From the NCBI RefSeq assembly GCF_016651105.1, contig NZ_JAEKEL010000001.1, positions 4,764,001 through 4,828,000 of the forward strand: a DNA stretch of 64,000 nucleotides, in the 5' to 3' direction. How positions within the stretch are numbered: position 1 is the first letter of the stretch; each line of letters opens with the position of its first letter. Origin of the DNA: Pseudomonas sp. TH15 (GTDB lineage Bacteria; Pseudomonadota; Gammaproteobacteria; Pseudomonadales; Pseudomonadaceae). Of the stretch, positions 1-7,120 are shown piece after piece. Made by a program: the position numbers and the translations under genes. The notes beneath the pieces are model-generated. The model was not told where the DNA came from. It ran no database searches and saw only the letters and a program-made list of their open reading frames with translations.

Positions 1-79
1 ACTCCGTTGGCAGCCATTGATCGAGCACTTGGTTGCAAGACCTGATACCCATTCAAGCCGTTAAACTTGACGCTTCAAA

Positions 80-451
80 TCATTGCCCAATGCAAACGGT
101 TCTGGATTTAGTTCGGGTGCTGCTTTGACCTTCCATCGAAGGGTCTCCCTGAACATCAACACTTTCAGTGGTATTACATTCTTGCATGGCCGGTTTTGCG
201 GTTTGTTGCTGCCAATTTCGATCCTGCTGAGCCTGCCAGTCAGCCGCCGCTTTCTTGCGCTGCTGATCGGAGATCATCATGCAGTTTGCAAAGGCAGTAG
301 AGCCTTGGGCGTAGCCATAATTCGAACAGGTTTGCCGATCTTCCGCCGCTTGTTGCTCAGCGCTGATGCACCCGCTTAGCGTGGCAAAAGCACAAACGAT
401 AATGAAACCTGAAGTAATCGATAACACCGCAGACCGATAAGACTCATTCAT
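80..451 (-). CDS. Small putative lipoprotein, function unknown
   Basis: A 123-residue protein that I do not recognise. Residues 8-28 form a hydrophobic signal segment ending in a lipobox (L-S-G-C), so it is probably an exported lipoprotein with the acylated Cys near residue 28. The mature part is polar, rich in Gln, Ala and Lys, and holds several Cys that could form disulfides in the periplasm. The middle is Gln/Lys/Trp-rich and may be helical. It stands alone, divergent from the tautomerase gene. The start ATG is the first in frame and lies directly before the signal segment; the ribosome-binding site is weak. Confidence 0.6.
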   Translation of the reverse strand: MNESYRSAVLSITSGFIIVCAFATLSGCISAEQQAAEDRQTCSNYGYAQGSTAFANCMMISDQQRKKAAADWQAQQDRNWQQQTAKPAMQECNTTESVDVQGDPSMEGQSSTRTKSRTVCIGQ

Positions 452-776
452 ATCAATTTACCCGAGATACGATCAGTAAAAGCCTCAGGGGCTGCACGTC
501 CTGTTCCGCTTTCCTGATGCCTGTCCAAGGGCCGCATACCTATTTACAAGCAAAAATCCACAGCGTCGGCGCTGCTGGGCAGGTCACAAAATTCGGTATA
601 GTACAGCCAACATGCAAACATCTACCGCCGGGCGATTATTAACGGCGAGCAGGAGCAAATCTGACGAGTGGCAATTATCGCGCCTGCTCGCAAAAGCCTC
701 CGGCCCAACACTGAATACTTTCAATTTAGCCAACATCATCTAGCGTGAATGAGTCCCCTATCCACGGAGCCGTCTC
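452..776. other. Intergenic region, no gene seen
   Basis: This 325-bp gap separates the divergent lipoprotein and tautomerase genes. It must hold the promoters of both, but I could not pick out convincing -35/-10 boxes. I see no repeat family member and no coding ORF with a plausible start. Confidence 0.5.
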
Positions 777-1160
777 ATGCCTCTCGTTCGCGTCGAAATC
801 AGAAAAAACCCCGATCCCACCTTCGCAAAACGCATCGGCGAGCAGATTTACGCCGCCATGCGCAGCGCGATCGGCGTGCCGGAACACGATAATTTCCAGA
901 TCCTGGCAGAGCACGATGAGCAGCATTTCATCTTCGACACCCAATACCTGGGCATCCAGCGCACCGACAACCTGGTGGTGATCCAGATCACGATGAATGA
1001 AGGCCGGACCCTGGAGCAGAAAAAACTGCTCTACAAGACCATTGCCGAGAGCCTGAACAGTGAACTGGCGGTGCGCCTGGAAGATGTTTTCATTAATCTG
1101 GTGGAAGTGAAGAAAGAGAACTGGTCGTTTGGAAACGGGATTGCCCAGTACGCCAGTTGA
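777..1160 (+). CDS. Tautomerase-superfamily protein, malonate semialdehyde decarboxylase-like
   Basis: A 127-residue protein of the tautomerase superfamily. Pro follows the initiator Met (M-P-L-V-R), so Met removal would expose the catalytic Pro-1. The length of nearly 130 residues and the C-terminal W-S-F-G-x-G-x-A motif resemble malonate semialdehyde decarboxylase rather than the roughly 60-residue 4-oxalocrotonate tautomerases. An Asp in the V-P-E-H-D segment and an Arg in N-E-G-R may be the other active-site residues. The substrate is unknown. The ATG at 777 is the only start that leaves Pro in position 2. An intrinsic terminator lies 130 bp downstream, so it may be transcribed alone or read through into the cysteine hydrolase gene. 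Confidence 0.8.
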   Translation: MPLVRVEIRKNPDPTFAKRIGEQIYAAMRSAIGVPEHDNFQILAEHDEQHFIFDTQYLGIQRTDNLVVIQITMNEGRTLEQKKLLYKTIAESLNSELAVRLEDVFINLVEVKKENWSFGNGIAQYAS

Positions 1161-1181
1161 CAGCCCGTGGACGCCGCCAGC

Positions 1182-1271
1182 ATGATCGGCCTCATGAACC
1201 TTTCTGCGCTGAACCTCACCCGTACCACCACGACCGCTTCCGGCGGGTCGTGGGGTGGCTGGCTGAGATAA
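1182..1271 (+). CDS. Candidate regulatory leader peptide (29 aa, Thr-rich)
   Basis: A short ORF begins at ATG 1182 (a second in-frame ATG is at 1194) and ends at TAA 1269-1271. Five of six consecutive codons encode Thr (1218-1235, one Arg inside), and two Trp codons follow near the end. A hairpin with 7-bp arms (CACGACC/GGTCGTG, about 1229-1252) overlaps the second half, and an intrinsic terminator begins 18 bp after the stop. The next gene starts 42 bp after the terminator stem. This is the layout of a transcription attenuator, but the ribosome-binding site is weak and I know of no such leader for this gene family. Confidence 0.3.
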   Translation: MIGLMNLSALNLTRTTTTASGGSWGGWLR

Positions 1272-1289
1272 TCCCAGCGCAGTAAACCC

Positions 1290-1325
1290 AAGGCCCCGCC
1301 AGCAATGGACGGGGCCTTGTTGTTT
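1290..1325 (+). terminator. Rho-independent terminator or attenuator
   Basis: A GC-rich perfect stem, AAGGCCCCG (1290-1298) with CGGGGCCTT (1310-1318), has an 11-nt loop and is followed by a T-rich tract. It either ends the tautomerase transcript or acts as the terminator of an attenuator in front of the cysteine hydrolase gene. Confidence 0.8.
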
Positions 1326-1360
1326 CTCCCGTCCGTTCGGCACTTCACGGAGAAACACCT

Positions 1361-1885
1361 ATGTCATCGGCACTTTTGATCATTGATATGCAGGTCGGGC
1401 TGTTCAACGGCCCGGACAAGCCCCACGACGGCGAGCGCTTACTGGCCAACATCCAGCAGCTCATTCGCCAGGCCAGGGCGCGCAAGGTGCCGATCTATGC
1501 CGTGCGCCACACCGGCCCTCAAGGTTCACCGATCGAGGCTGGCAGTCCTTTTTGGCAGTTGCTGCCCGATCTGGAGCTGAATGCCAGCACTGATATCTTG
1601 TTCGACAAGGGCAAACCCAATGCCTTTTTCGCCACATCGCTTGCGCAGCAGTTGCGGGCTGGCGGAATCGACGAGCTGTTCATCGTCGGCATGAAAACCC
1701 AGTACTGCATCGACAGCACCTGCCGAGCGGCAGCTGATCTGGGGTTCAATCCGGTGCTGGTGGCCGATGCCCATACTTGCATGGACACGCCTGCGCTGCC
1801 GGCCCGGGCAATCATCGAGCACCATAACGCGACCCTCGGCGGCGCGTTCGCCCGATTGATCAACAGCGCCGACGTGACCTTCTGA
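1361..1885 (+). CDS. Isochorismatase-like cysteine hydrolase
   Basis: A 174-residue isochorismatase-fold hydrolase. The family uses an Asp-Lys-Cys triad: here Asp in the N-terminal I-I-D-M-Q motif, a Lys in the F-D-K-G segment near residue 83, and Cys in M-K-T-Q-Y-C-I-D. Relatives hydrolyse nicotinamide, N-carbamoylsarcosine, ureido acids or isochorismate; the sequence does not decide among them. It is cytosolic. The start has a good GGAG box about 9 nt upstream. A terminator and candidate leader peptide lie directly in front. The 2-hydroxyacid dehydrogenase follows after 141 bp on the same strand. Confidence 0.85.
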   Translation: MSSALLIIDMQVGLFNGPDKPHDGERLLANIQQLIRQARARKVPIYAVRHTGPQGSPIEAGSPFWQLLPDLELNASTDILFDKGKPNAFFATSLAQQLRAGGIDELFIVGMKTQYCIDSTCRAAADLGFNPVLVADAHTCMDTPALPARAIIEHHNATLGGAFARLINSADVTF

Positions 1886-2026
1886 CGAAGCGCCCGCGCG
1901 CTCCCCGTTTCAGCTCCTACACTGGCTGAAACGGGGCAACGCTCGGCCATTGCCAAACCGCTCTGGAATCAGCAATCTGCACCCATATTCGAGCCCCCGA
2001 CATTCCGATGCCCACAGGAGCCCAGC

Positions 2027-2995
2027 ATGACCGCAACCGTTCTGGTATTGGTTGAAACCATCAATGACTACCTGCCGATTCTCGAGCATCAGGGCTTTCA
2101 CCTGATCCTGGCGCCGACGCCTGCCGAGCGCGCCCAAGCCATCGCCACTCACGGCGCCCGTATCGATGCCGTGCTGACGCGTGGCCCGTTGGGTCTGTAC
2201 GCCGAAGAAATCGCCGCCCTGCCCGCCCTGAAAATCATCTGCGTGATCGGCGCCGGTTACGAACACGTCGACCTGCAAGCCGCCAGCGACCGTGGCCTCA
2301 CCGTCACCAACGGTGCCGGGGTCAACGCCTCTTCGGTGGCTGACCACGCCATGGCGTTGCTGTTGTCGCTGGTGCGCGATATTCCCCGAGCCGATGCCGC
2401 CGTGCGCCGTGGCGAATGGCCGAAAATCATGCGCCCGTCCCTTGCCGATAAACGCCTGGGCATTCTCGGGCTCGGCGCGGTCGGCATGGCCATCGCCAAG
2501 CGTGCCGCCAATGGTTTCGACATGAGCGTGAGTTACCACAACCGCCAGCACCGCAGCGACGTGCCCTACAGCTACTGCTCGACGCCGACAGAACTGGCGC
2601 GGGCGTCGGACTTCCTGGTCGTCGCCACCCCCGGCGGGCTCGGCACCCAACACCTGATCAATCGACAGGTGCTGGACGCGCTGGGGCCGAAAGGTTTCCT
2701 GGTCAACATTGCCCGGGCCAGCGTCGTGGTCACGGCAGACCTGATCAATGCACTGGAACAACGCAGGATCGGCGGCGCGGCACTCGACGTTTACGACCAC
2801 GAGCCTAAGGTACCCGATGCCCTCAAGGCCTTGACTAACGTGGTCCTGACGCCGCATGTCGCCGGGCTATCGCCGGAAGCAACCCAAGGCACCGTGGAAT
2901 TGGTGGGTAAAAACCTGGTGGCGTTTTTCTCCGGGCGACCGGTCCTCACCCCGATCGCCCTCCCGCCAAGACTCAGCAGCCAGAGGGTGCACTGA
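2027..2995 (+). CDS. D-isomer-specific 2-hydroxyacid dehydrogenase
   Basis: A 322-residue NAD(P)-dependent dehydrogenase that interconverts a 2-oxoacid and a D-2-hydroxyacid, as glyoxylate/hydroxypyruvate reductases do. The Rossmann motif G-L-G-A-V-G lies near residues 148-153. The substrate-binding Arg is in N-I-A-R-A, and the C-terminal catalytic His is in T-P-H-V-A-G. Length and domain order are normal for the family. A strong AGGAG lies upstream of ATG 2027. A hairpin-forming repeat follows the stop at once and probably ends transcription. The substrate cannot be named; the short chain without an ACT domain argues against biosynthetic SerA. Confidence 0.88.
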   Translation: MTATVLVLVETINDYLPILEHQGFHLILAPTPAERAQAIATHGARIDAVLTRGPLGLYAEEIAALPALKIICVIGAGYEHVDLQAASDRGLTVTNGAGVNASSVADHAMALLLSLVRDIPRADAAVRRGEWPKIMRPSLADKRLGILGLGAVGMAIAKRAANGFDMSVSYHNRQHRSDVPYSYCSTPTELARASDFLVVATPGGLGTQHLINRQVLDALGPKGFLVNIARASVVVTADLINALEQRRIGGAALDVYDHEPKVPDALKALTNVVLTPHVAGLSPEATQGTVELVGKNLVAFFSGRPVLTPIALPPRLSSQRVH

Positions 2996-2998
2996 CGC

Positions 2999-3077
2999 GT
3001 AGGAGCTGCCGCAGGCTGCGATCTTTTGATCTTATAAAAGCAGAATCAAAAGATCGCAGGCTGCGGCAGCTCCTGCA
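2999..3077. repeat. REP-like inverted repeat, family A
   Basis: Two copies of a motif built around GGAGCTGCCGCAGGCTGCG face each other and form a long hairpin with ATCTTTTGATC at the inner edge. The same unit recurs at 5115, 22173, 33866, 36815, 43270, 54038 and 56247. The position just after a stop codon suggests mRNA 3'-end formation. Confidence 0.85.
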
Positions 3078-3221
3078 TGAACGGTGTCTTGTGCCTATTC
3101 GAAACGCTGATTATCCAGCAACACGCTAACCTATAAGACCGAGCCGTGCTTGTGGCACGCCCGTCTCACCATTAGATTAGCCAATGATGTCTGGCCTCCA
3201 AAATAAGCAGAAGGGATAAGC

Positions 3222-4289
3222 ATGGCGCTTACTGACCAGTCCACCCGTATCCGCTCCGGCGAAGAACTCGATGCCAGCCTGATCGATCCGTACCTCAAGG
3301 CCCATATTCCGGGTTTAAGCGGCATACCTGCGATCAGCCAGTTTCCGGGCGGTGCGTCGAACCTGACCTACTTGCTGGAATACCCCGAGCAGGAATTCGT
3401 CCTGCGTCGTCCGCCGTTTGGCCACAAGGCCAAGTCCGCTCACGACATGGGCCGCGAATTTCGCATCCTTAATCAACTCAAGGACGGCTTCCCGTACTGC
3501 CCCAAGGCCTACGTGCACTGCACCGACGAATCGGTGATCGGCGCCGAGTTTTATGTGATGGAGCGGGTCAACGGCATCATCCTGCGCTCGGATCTGCCGC
3601 CTGAACTCGGTCTGGATGCCACCAAGACCGAGGCCTTGTGCAAAAGCTTCATCGACAAGTTCGTCGAACTGCACCAAGTCGACTACAAGGCCTGTGGCCT
3701 CGCCGACCTCGGTAAACCCGAAGGCTACGTGGCGCGGCAGATCAAAGGCTGGAGCGAACGCTACGAGAAAGCCCTGACCCCCGACGCGCCGCAGTGGGAC
3801 GTGGTCAAGGCCTGGCTCAACGACAAAATGCCGGCCGACCACCCGACGTCGAGCATCGTCCATAACGACTACCGCTTCGACAACGTAATCCTGGACCCGG
3901 ACAACCCGATGCAGATCATCGGCGTGCTCGACTGGGAACTGACCACCCTCGGCGATCCGCTGATGGATTTGGGTAACACCCTCGCCTACTGGATCGAGGC
4001 CGGCGACCCGGCGCCGGTGCAACTGATGCGCCGCCAGCCGAGCCACGCGCCGGGCATGCTGACCCGCCGCGAATTCGTCGACTACTACGCCGAGCGCTCC
4101 GGCATTCAGATCGACAATTTCGACTTCTACTACACCTACGGTCTGTTCCGCCTGGCCGGCATCGTGCAGCAGATTTATTACCGTTTCTTCCATGGTCAGA
4201 CCCAGGACAAACGCTTCGCGCAGTTCATTCACATGAACAAACTGCTGGAGCAGATGAGCTTGCAGGTCATCCAGAAATCCAGCCTTTGA
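3222..4289 (+). CDS. APH-fold phosphotransferase, acyl-CoA-dehydrogenase-associated type
   Basis: A 355-residue kinase-like protein of the aminoglycoside phosphotransferase fold (COG3173). The catalytic loop H-N-D-Y-R-F-D-N is near residues 213-220 and the metal-binding D-W-E near 237. An N-terminal glycine-rich segment (P-G-G-A-S-N) would hold ATP. Members of this group, related to the kinase domain of ACAD10, occur with acyl-CoA dehydrogenases and SDRs and are thought to phosphorylate hydroxyacyl-CoA or related hydroxyl substrates. The SDR gene starts only 38 bp downstream, so the two are probably one operon. Antibiotic resistance is unlikely. ATG 3222 has GAAGG upstream. Confidence 0.85.
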   Translation: MALTDQSTRIRSGEELDASLIDPYLKAHIPGLSGIPAISQFPGGASNLTYLLEYPEQEFVLRRPPFGHKAKSAHDMGREFRILNQLKDGFPYCPKAYVHCTDESVIGAEFYVMERVNGIILRSDLPPELGLDATKTEALCKSFIDKFVELHQVDYKACGLADLGKPEGYVARQIKGWSERYEKALTPDAPQWDVVKAWLNDKMPADHPTSSIVHNDYRFDNVILDPDNPMQIIGVLDWELTTLGDPLMDLGNTLAYWIEAGDPAPVQLMRRQPSHAPGMLTRREFVDYYAERSGIQIDNFDFYYTYGLFRLAGIVQQIYYRFFHGQTQDKRFAQFIHMNKLLEQMSLQVIQKSSL

Positions 4290-4327
4290 TCCAGGCCCCC
4301 TAATAAGACTTTTTATAAGAGAATCCC

Positions 4328-5095
4328 ATGTCCAAGACTCAGTTGTTCGACCTCGACGGCAAGATCGCTTTTGTCTCCGGTGCCAGCCGCGGCATCGGTG
4401 AAGCCATCGCCAAACTGCTGGCCCAGCAAGGCGCCCACGTGATTGTTTCGAGCCGCAAACTCGACGGCTGCCAACACGTGGCCGACGCGATCATCGCCGC
4501 TGGCGGCAAAGCCACCGCCATCGCCTGCCACATCGGCGAAATGGAACAGATCACCCAAGTCTTCGCCAGCATCCGCGAACAATTCGGGCGCCTGGACATC
4601 CTGGTCAACAACGCCGCAACCAACCCGCAGTTCTGCAACGTGCTGGACACCGACCTCAGCGCCTTCCAGAAAACCGTCGACGTGAACATCCGCGGTTACT
4701 TCTTCATGTCGGTCGAAGCCGGCAAGCTGATGCGCGAGAACGGTGGCGGCAGCATCATCAACGTCGCGTCGATCAACGGCATTTCGCCGGGGATCTTCCA
4801 GGGCATCTACTCGGTGACCAAAGCGGCGGTGATCAACATGACCAAAGTCTTCGCCAAGGAATGCGCGCAATTCGGCATCCGCTGCAACGCCCTGCTGCCG
4901 GGCCTGACCGACACCAAATTTGCCTCGGCACTGGTGAAAAACGATGCGATCCTCAAGCAGGCGTTGACCCAGATTCCGCTCAAACGCGTGGCCGATCCGA
5001 GCGAAATGGCTGGCGCGGTGTTGTATCTGGCCAGCGATGCATCGAGCTACACCACGGGCGTCTCGCTGAATGTCGACGGTGGTTTCCTGTCCTGA
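4328..5095 (+). CDS. Short-chain dehydrogenase/reductase
   Basis: A 255-residue classical SDR. It shows the cofactor motif G-A-S-R-G-I-G near residues 19-25, N-N-A near 96-98, a catalytic Ser in N-V-A-S-I-N, and Y-S-V-T-K as the YxxxK dyad. It lacks the larger insertions of extended SDRs. It probably oxidises or reduces a hydroxyl/keto group on an acyl or lipid substrate, working with the upstream phosphotransferase, whose gene ends 38 bp earlier. Cytosolic. A family A inverted repeat follows 20 bp after the stop and lies between two convergent genes. Confidence 0.9.
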   Translation: MSKTQLFDLDGKIAFVSGASRGIGEAIAKLLAQQGAHVIVSSRKLDGCQHVADAIIAAGGKATAIACHIGEMEQITQVFASIREQFGRLDILVNNAATNPQFCNVLDTDLSAFQKTVDVNIRGYFFMSVEAGKLMRENGGGSIINVASINGISPGIFQGIYSVTKAAVINMTKVFAKECAQFGIRCNALLPGLTDTKFASALVKNDAILKQALTQIPLKRVADPSEMAGAVLYLASDASSYTTGVSLNVDGGFLS

Positions 5096-5114
5096 CCCCC
5101 ACTGAAACACGAAC

Positions 5115-5201
5115 CTGTAGGAGCTGCCGCAGGCTGCGATCTTTTGATCTGTCTTTTAAAAACAAGATCAAAAGATCGCAGCCTGCGGCAGCTCCTACAG
5201 G
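5115..5201. repeat. REP-like inverted repeat, family A
   Basis: A near-perfect long hairpin: CTGTAGGAGCTGCCGCAGGC on the left is mirrored on the right end. It fills the gap between the convergent SDR and TRIC-like genes and could terminate transcription from both sides. Confidence 0.88.
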
Positions 5202-5209
5202 TTATGGGG

Positions 5210-5860
5210 TCAGACTTGCACTTTGGGCAGTTGCCAGCCGAAGTGCACCGAGAGCAAGCGCAAGGCTAAACACACCGCCCCCGCCAACAACGCCGCCGCT
5301 ACCGGCGAAACACCCAGCCTGCGGCCGATGATCAACACCGCCGCCCCTACAAACGCCGAACTGGCATACAAATCCGCCTGCAGCACCACCGGTATCCGCG
5401 CCAGCACGATGTCGCGCAACACCCCGCCACCGACGCCCGTGACCGTGCCCATCAGCATCGCCACAAACGGCGTGATCCCGAAGTTCAGGGCCTTCTGCGC
5501 CCCGGCCACAGCAAACAGCGCCAGCCCCGCCGCATCCAGCACAATCAGCGTCGAACCGGACCAACCCAGCACCTGTTGATGACAGACAAACGCCAGGCCA
5601 CCCATGAAAAACGCCAACGCCGGATAGCGCCAATCCGCCACCGCATTGGGTGGCGTGGCGCCGATCAACAGATCACGGGTGACCCCGCCGCCGAGGGCAA
5701 CGATGAACGCAATCACCATCACCCCAAGCAAATCGAGCTGACTGCGCATCGCCGCAATCGCGCCTTCCACGGCAAACACCGCCGTACCGGCCAGATCGGC
5801 CACCAGCACAATCCGCTCAACCCGGGACTTACGCCCAGCCGGTGCTATTGCGTGACGCAA
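5210..5860 (-). CDS. TRIC-family (UPF0126/YadS-like) membrane protein
   Basis: A protein of about 216 residues with two internally repeated halves. Each carries a glycine-rich motif followed by R-D (A-L-G-G-G-V-T-R-D near residue 60 and V-G-G-G-V-L-R-D near 145), as in trimeric intracellular cation channels. Six or seven transmembrane helices are visible. Prokaryotic TRIC homologues form K+-permeable homotrimers; the physiological role here is unknown. The start is uncertain: the given start is TTG at 5860, without a clear ribosome-binding site and overlapping the end of the preceding lipoprotein gene. GTG codons near 5820 are alternatives. Confidence 0.8.
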   Translation of the reverse strand: MRHAIAPAGRKSRVERIVLVADLAGTAVFAVEGAIAAMRSQLDLLGVMVIAFIVALGGGVTRDLLIGATPPNAVADWRYPALAFFMGGLAFVCHQQVLGWSGSTLIVLDAAGLALFAVAGAQKALNFGITPFVAMLMGTVTGVGGGVLRDIVLARIPVVLQADLYASSAFVGAAVLIIGRRLGVSPVAAALLAGAVCLALRLLSVHFGWQLPKVQV

Positions 5861-6056
5861 CGGGTAGTGGTGATGTGACGAGTGACTTGCCCGTCGACGT
5901 ACATATCGCCGACGACCTCAGTGTTTTCCAGCACCTGACACGTGCGTTCCGGCGGTGGTGGAGGCGCTACGGGTGGAGGCGGTGGCGGACTGGCACAACC
6001 CGCCAACAACACAGCAAAAAAGCCAACGGCAACACGCGTTTCCCAAGATTGTTCAT
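5845..6056 (-). pseudogene. Proline-rich lipoprotein with an apparent frameshift
   Basis: The ATG at 6056-6054 begins a typical signal peptide (M-N-N-L-G-K-R-V-L-P-L-A-F). The frame then fails at a run of six T (6021-6016 on this strand). One extra T would continue into A-V-L-L-A-G-C, a lipobox, followed by a Pro-rich stretch and a short Cys-containing C-terminus ending at 5845. In the present sequence the lipobox frame has only upstream starts that give an implausible hydrophilic leader. This is either a real frameshift, a phase-variable tract or a sequencing slip. Its stop overlaps the TRIC-like start. Confidence 0.45.
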
Positions 6057-6126
6057 AGGACGACCCGCGAGAAATGAGAGACAAACTCCCGCAATCAAAC
6101 CGACCACGGAAGACCTGACCACTCAT

Positions 6127-6728
6127 TCTTTATAGCCGAGGTGGCTGCAAGCGCCAGAAAACCGGGTGGATTGGGGGAAGTGGCTGTCGATTTCGGGGTG
6201 GGGAGCGGGAATTTGTTTGACCGTTGCGCCGCCATCGCCAGCAGGCTGGCTCCTACAGTTGGATTGAGTGCATTCAGTTAGAAATCGGCCCGACGGACGC
6301 CATCGCTGGCGAGCCAGCTCCCACAGAACAGCGGAAGCAACAGATCGCAGCCTCCGGCAGCTCCTACACAGGATGAGCGTTAGCTCGGCTGCAGCTCTTG
6401 ATCTACCCGCCCCTTCGGGAGGCTGAGCGGAGGTGTTCATCCGGGGATTGGCGCGCAGCGCTGTTCGACGCAGTCGAACACATTGCATGTAGGTCGTAGC
6501 GAAGCAGACCGGAGGGCAATGCCCCCGGATGAATACCGTAACGAAGGAACGCCGAGCCTAAGCGAGGGGCCGGACGCTCGGGGCGAGCCTTTTTTTGCTT
6601 ACTTTTTTTGGCGTTTGAAAAAAAGTGAGTCGCCGTAAGGGCGAACCCCTAAGTAGCCGTTACCGCAGAAACGGATATACACCCAAAAGCAACAGATCGC
6701 AGCCTTCGGCAGCTTCTACATGATGGGT
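6127..6728. repeat. Repeat-rich intergenic region, no gene
   Basis: A stretch of 602 bp without a credible gene. About 6225-6330 has REP-like halves facing each other. About 6340-6375 and 6690-6720 carry half copies of family A. Between 6436 and 6533 an 11-bp inverted repeat (TTCATCCGGGG/CCCCGGATGAA) encloses a GC-rich segment. It is followed by T- and A-runs that form a hairpin (6601-6609 with 6618-6626). I recall the 6380-6680 block as a dispersed element in pseudomonad genomes, but this is from memory. Confidence 0.6.
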
Positions 6729-6986
6729 TCAAGCCAGGTCGGGGTCTCGGGAGGAGCGCAGGGAATTGCTTTCGAGCTCATAACGCAGCTCTTCAATTAA
6801 AGCTTCGACAGACTCAGGCGTACGCAAGCCATTGAGTTTCAACCCGCTGATCACCAGATCCACCTGCCCTGACACCGGATGATAAAGCTTCACCGTCAGC
6901 GAATGATCACCATCCACCAGACACTCACACGCCAGCGGCGAAAAACTCTGCTCGAGCTGAGCGCGCAACTGCGCAAGGTTCATCAT
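6729..6986 (-). CDS. DUF1652 family protein
   Basis: An 85-residue cytosolic protein that matches the DUF1652 pattern known from Pseudomonas: an N-terminal helix (L-A-Q-L-R-A-Q-L-E), then S-F-x-P-L-x-C-x-C, a beta-rich middle with G-D-H-S-L-T-V-K, and a short C-terminal helix. Function is unknown for the family. AAAGGA lies 9 nt before the ATG. It is not obviously in an operon. Confidence 0.8.
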   Translation of the reverse strand: MMNLAQLRAQLEQSFSPLACECLVDGDHSLTVKLYHPVSGQVDLVISGLKLNGLRTPESVEALIEELRYELESNSLRSSRDPDLA

Positions 6987-7120
6987 TGAGGTTGTTCCTT
7001 TAGCTGCTTCGAAGGGACACGATCACGCAAAAAAGACACGCACCGTACCCCACCAGACTAAGAACCACCCGCCCCCATCAGAACCTCAATTTGCACCGTT
7101 GCGACTAGTGCATTTGCACC

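Noticed and set aside
3315..4232. 305-codon minus-strand frame opposite the phosphotransferase
   Set aside because: Shadow of a gene with intact kinase motifs; composition and lack of a ribosome-binding site speak against it. The same applies to 9784-10902, 10912-11829 and 20129-21622.
3222..4289. Aminoglycoside resistance gene
   Set aside because: The kinase fold is shared, but the sequence pattern and the SDR neighbour fit the acyl-CoA-associated group, not resistance enzymes.
6123..6488. 121-codon frame in the repeat region
   Set aside because: It is composed of REP-like repeat halves read as protein and has no binding site or family likeness.
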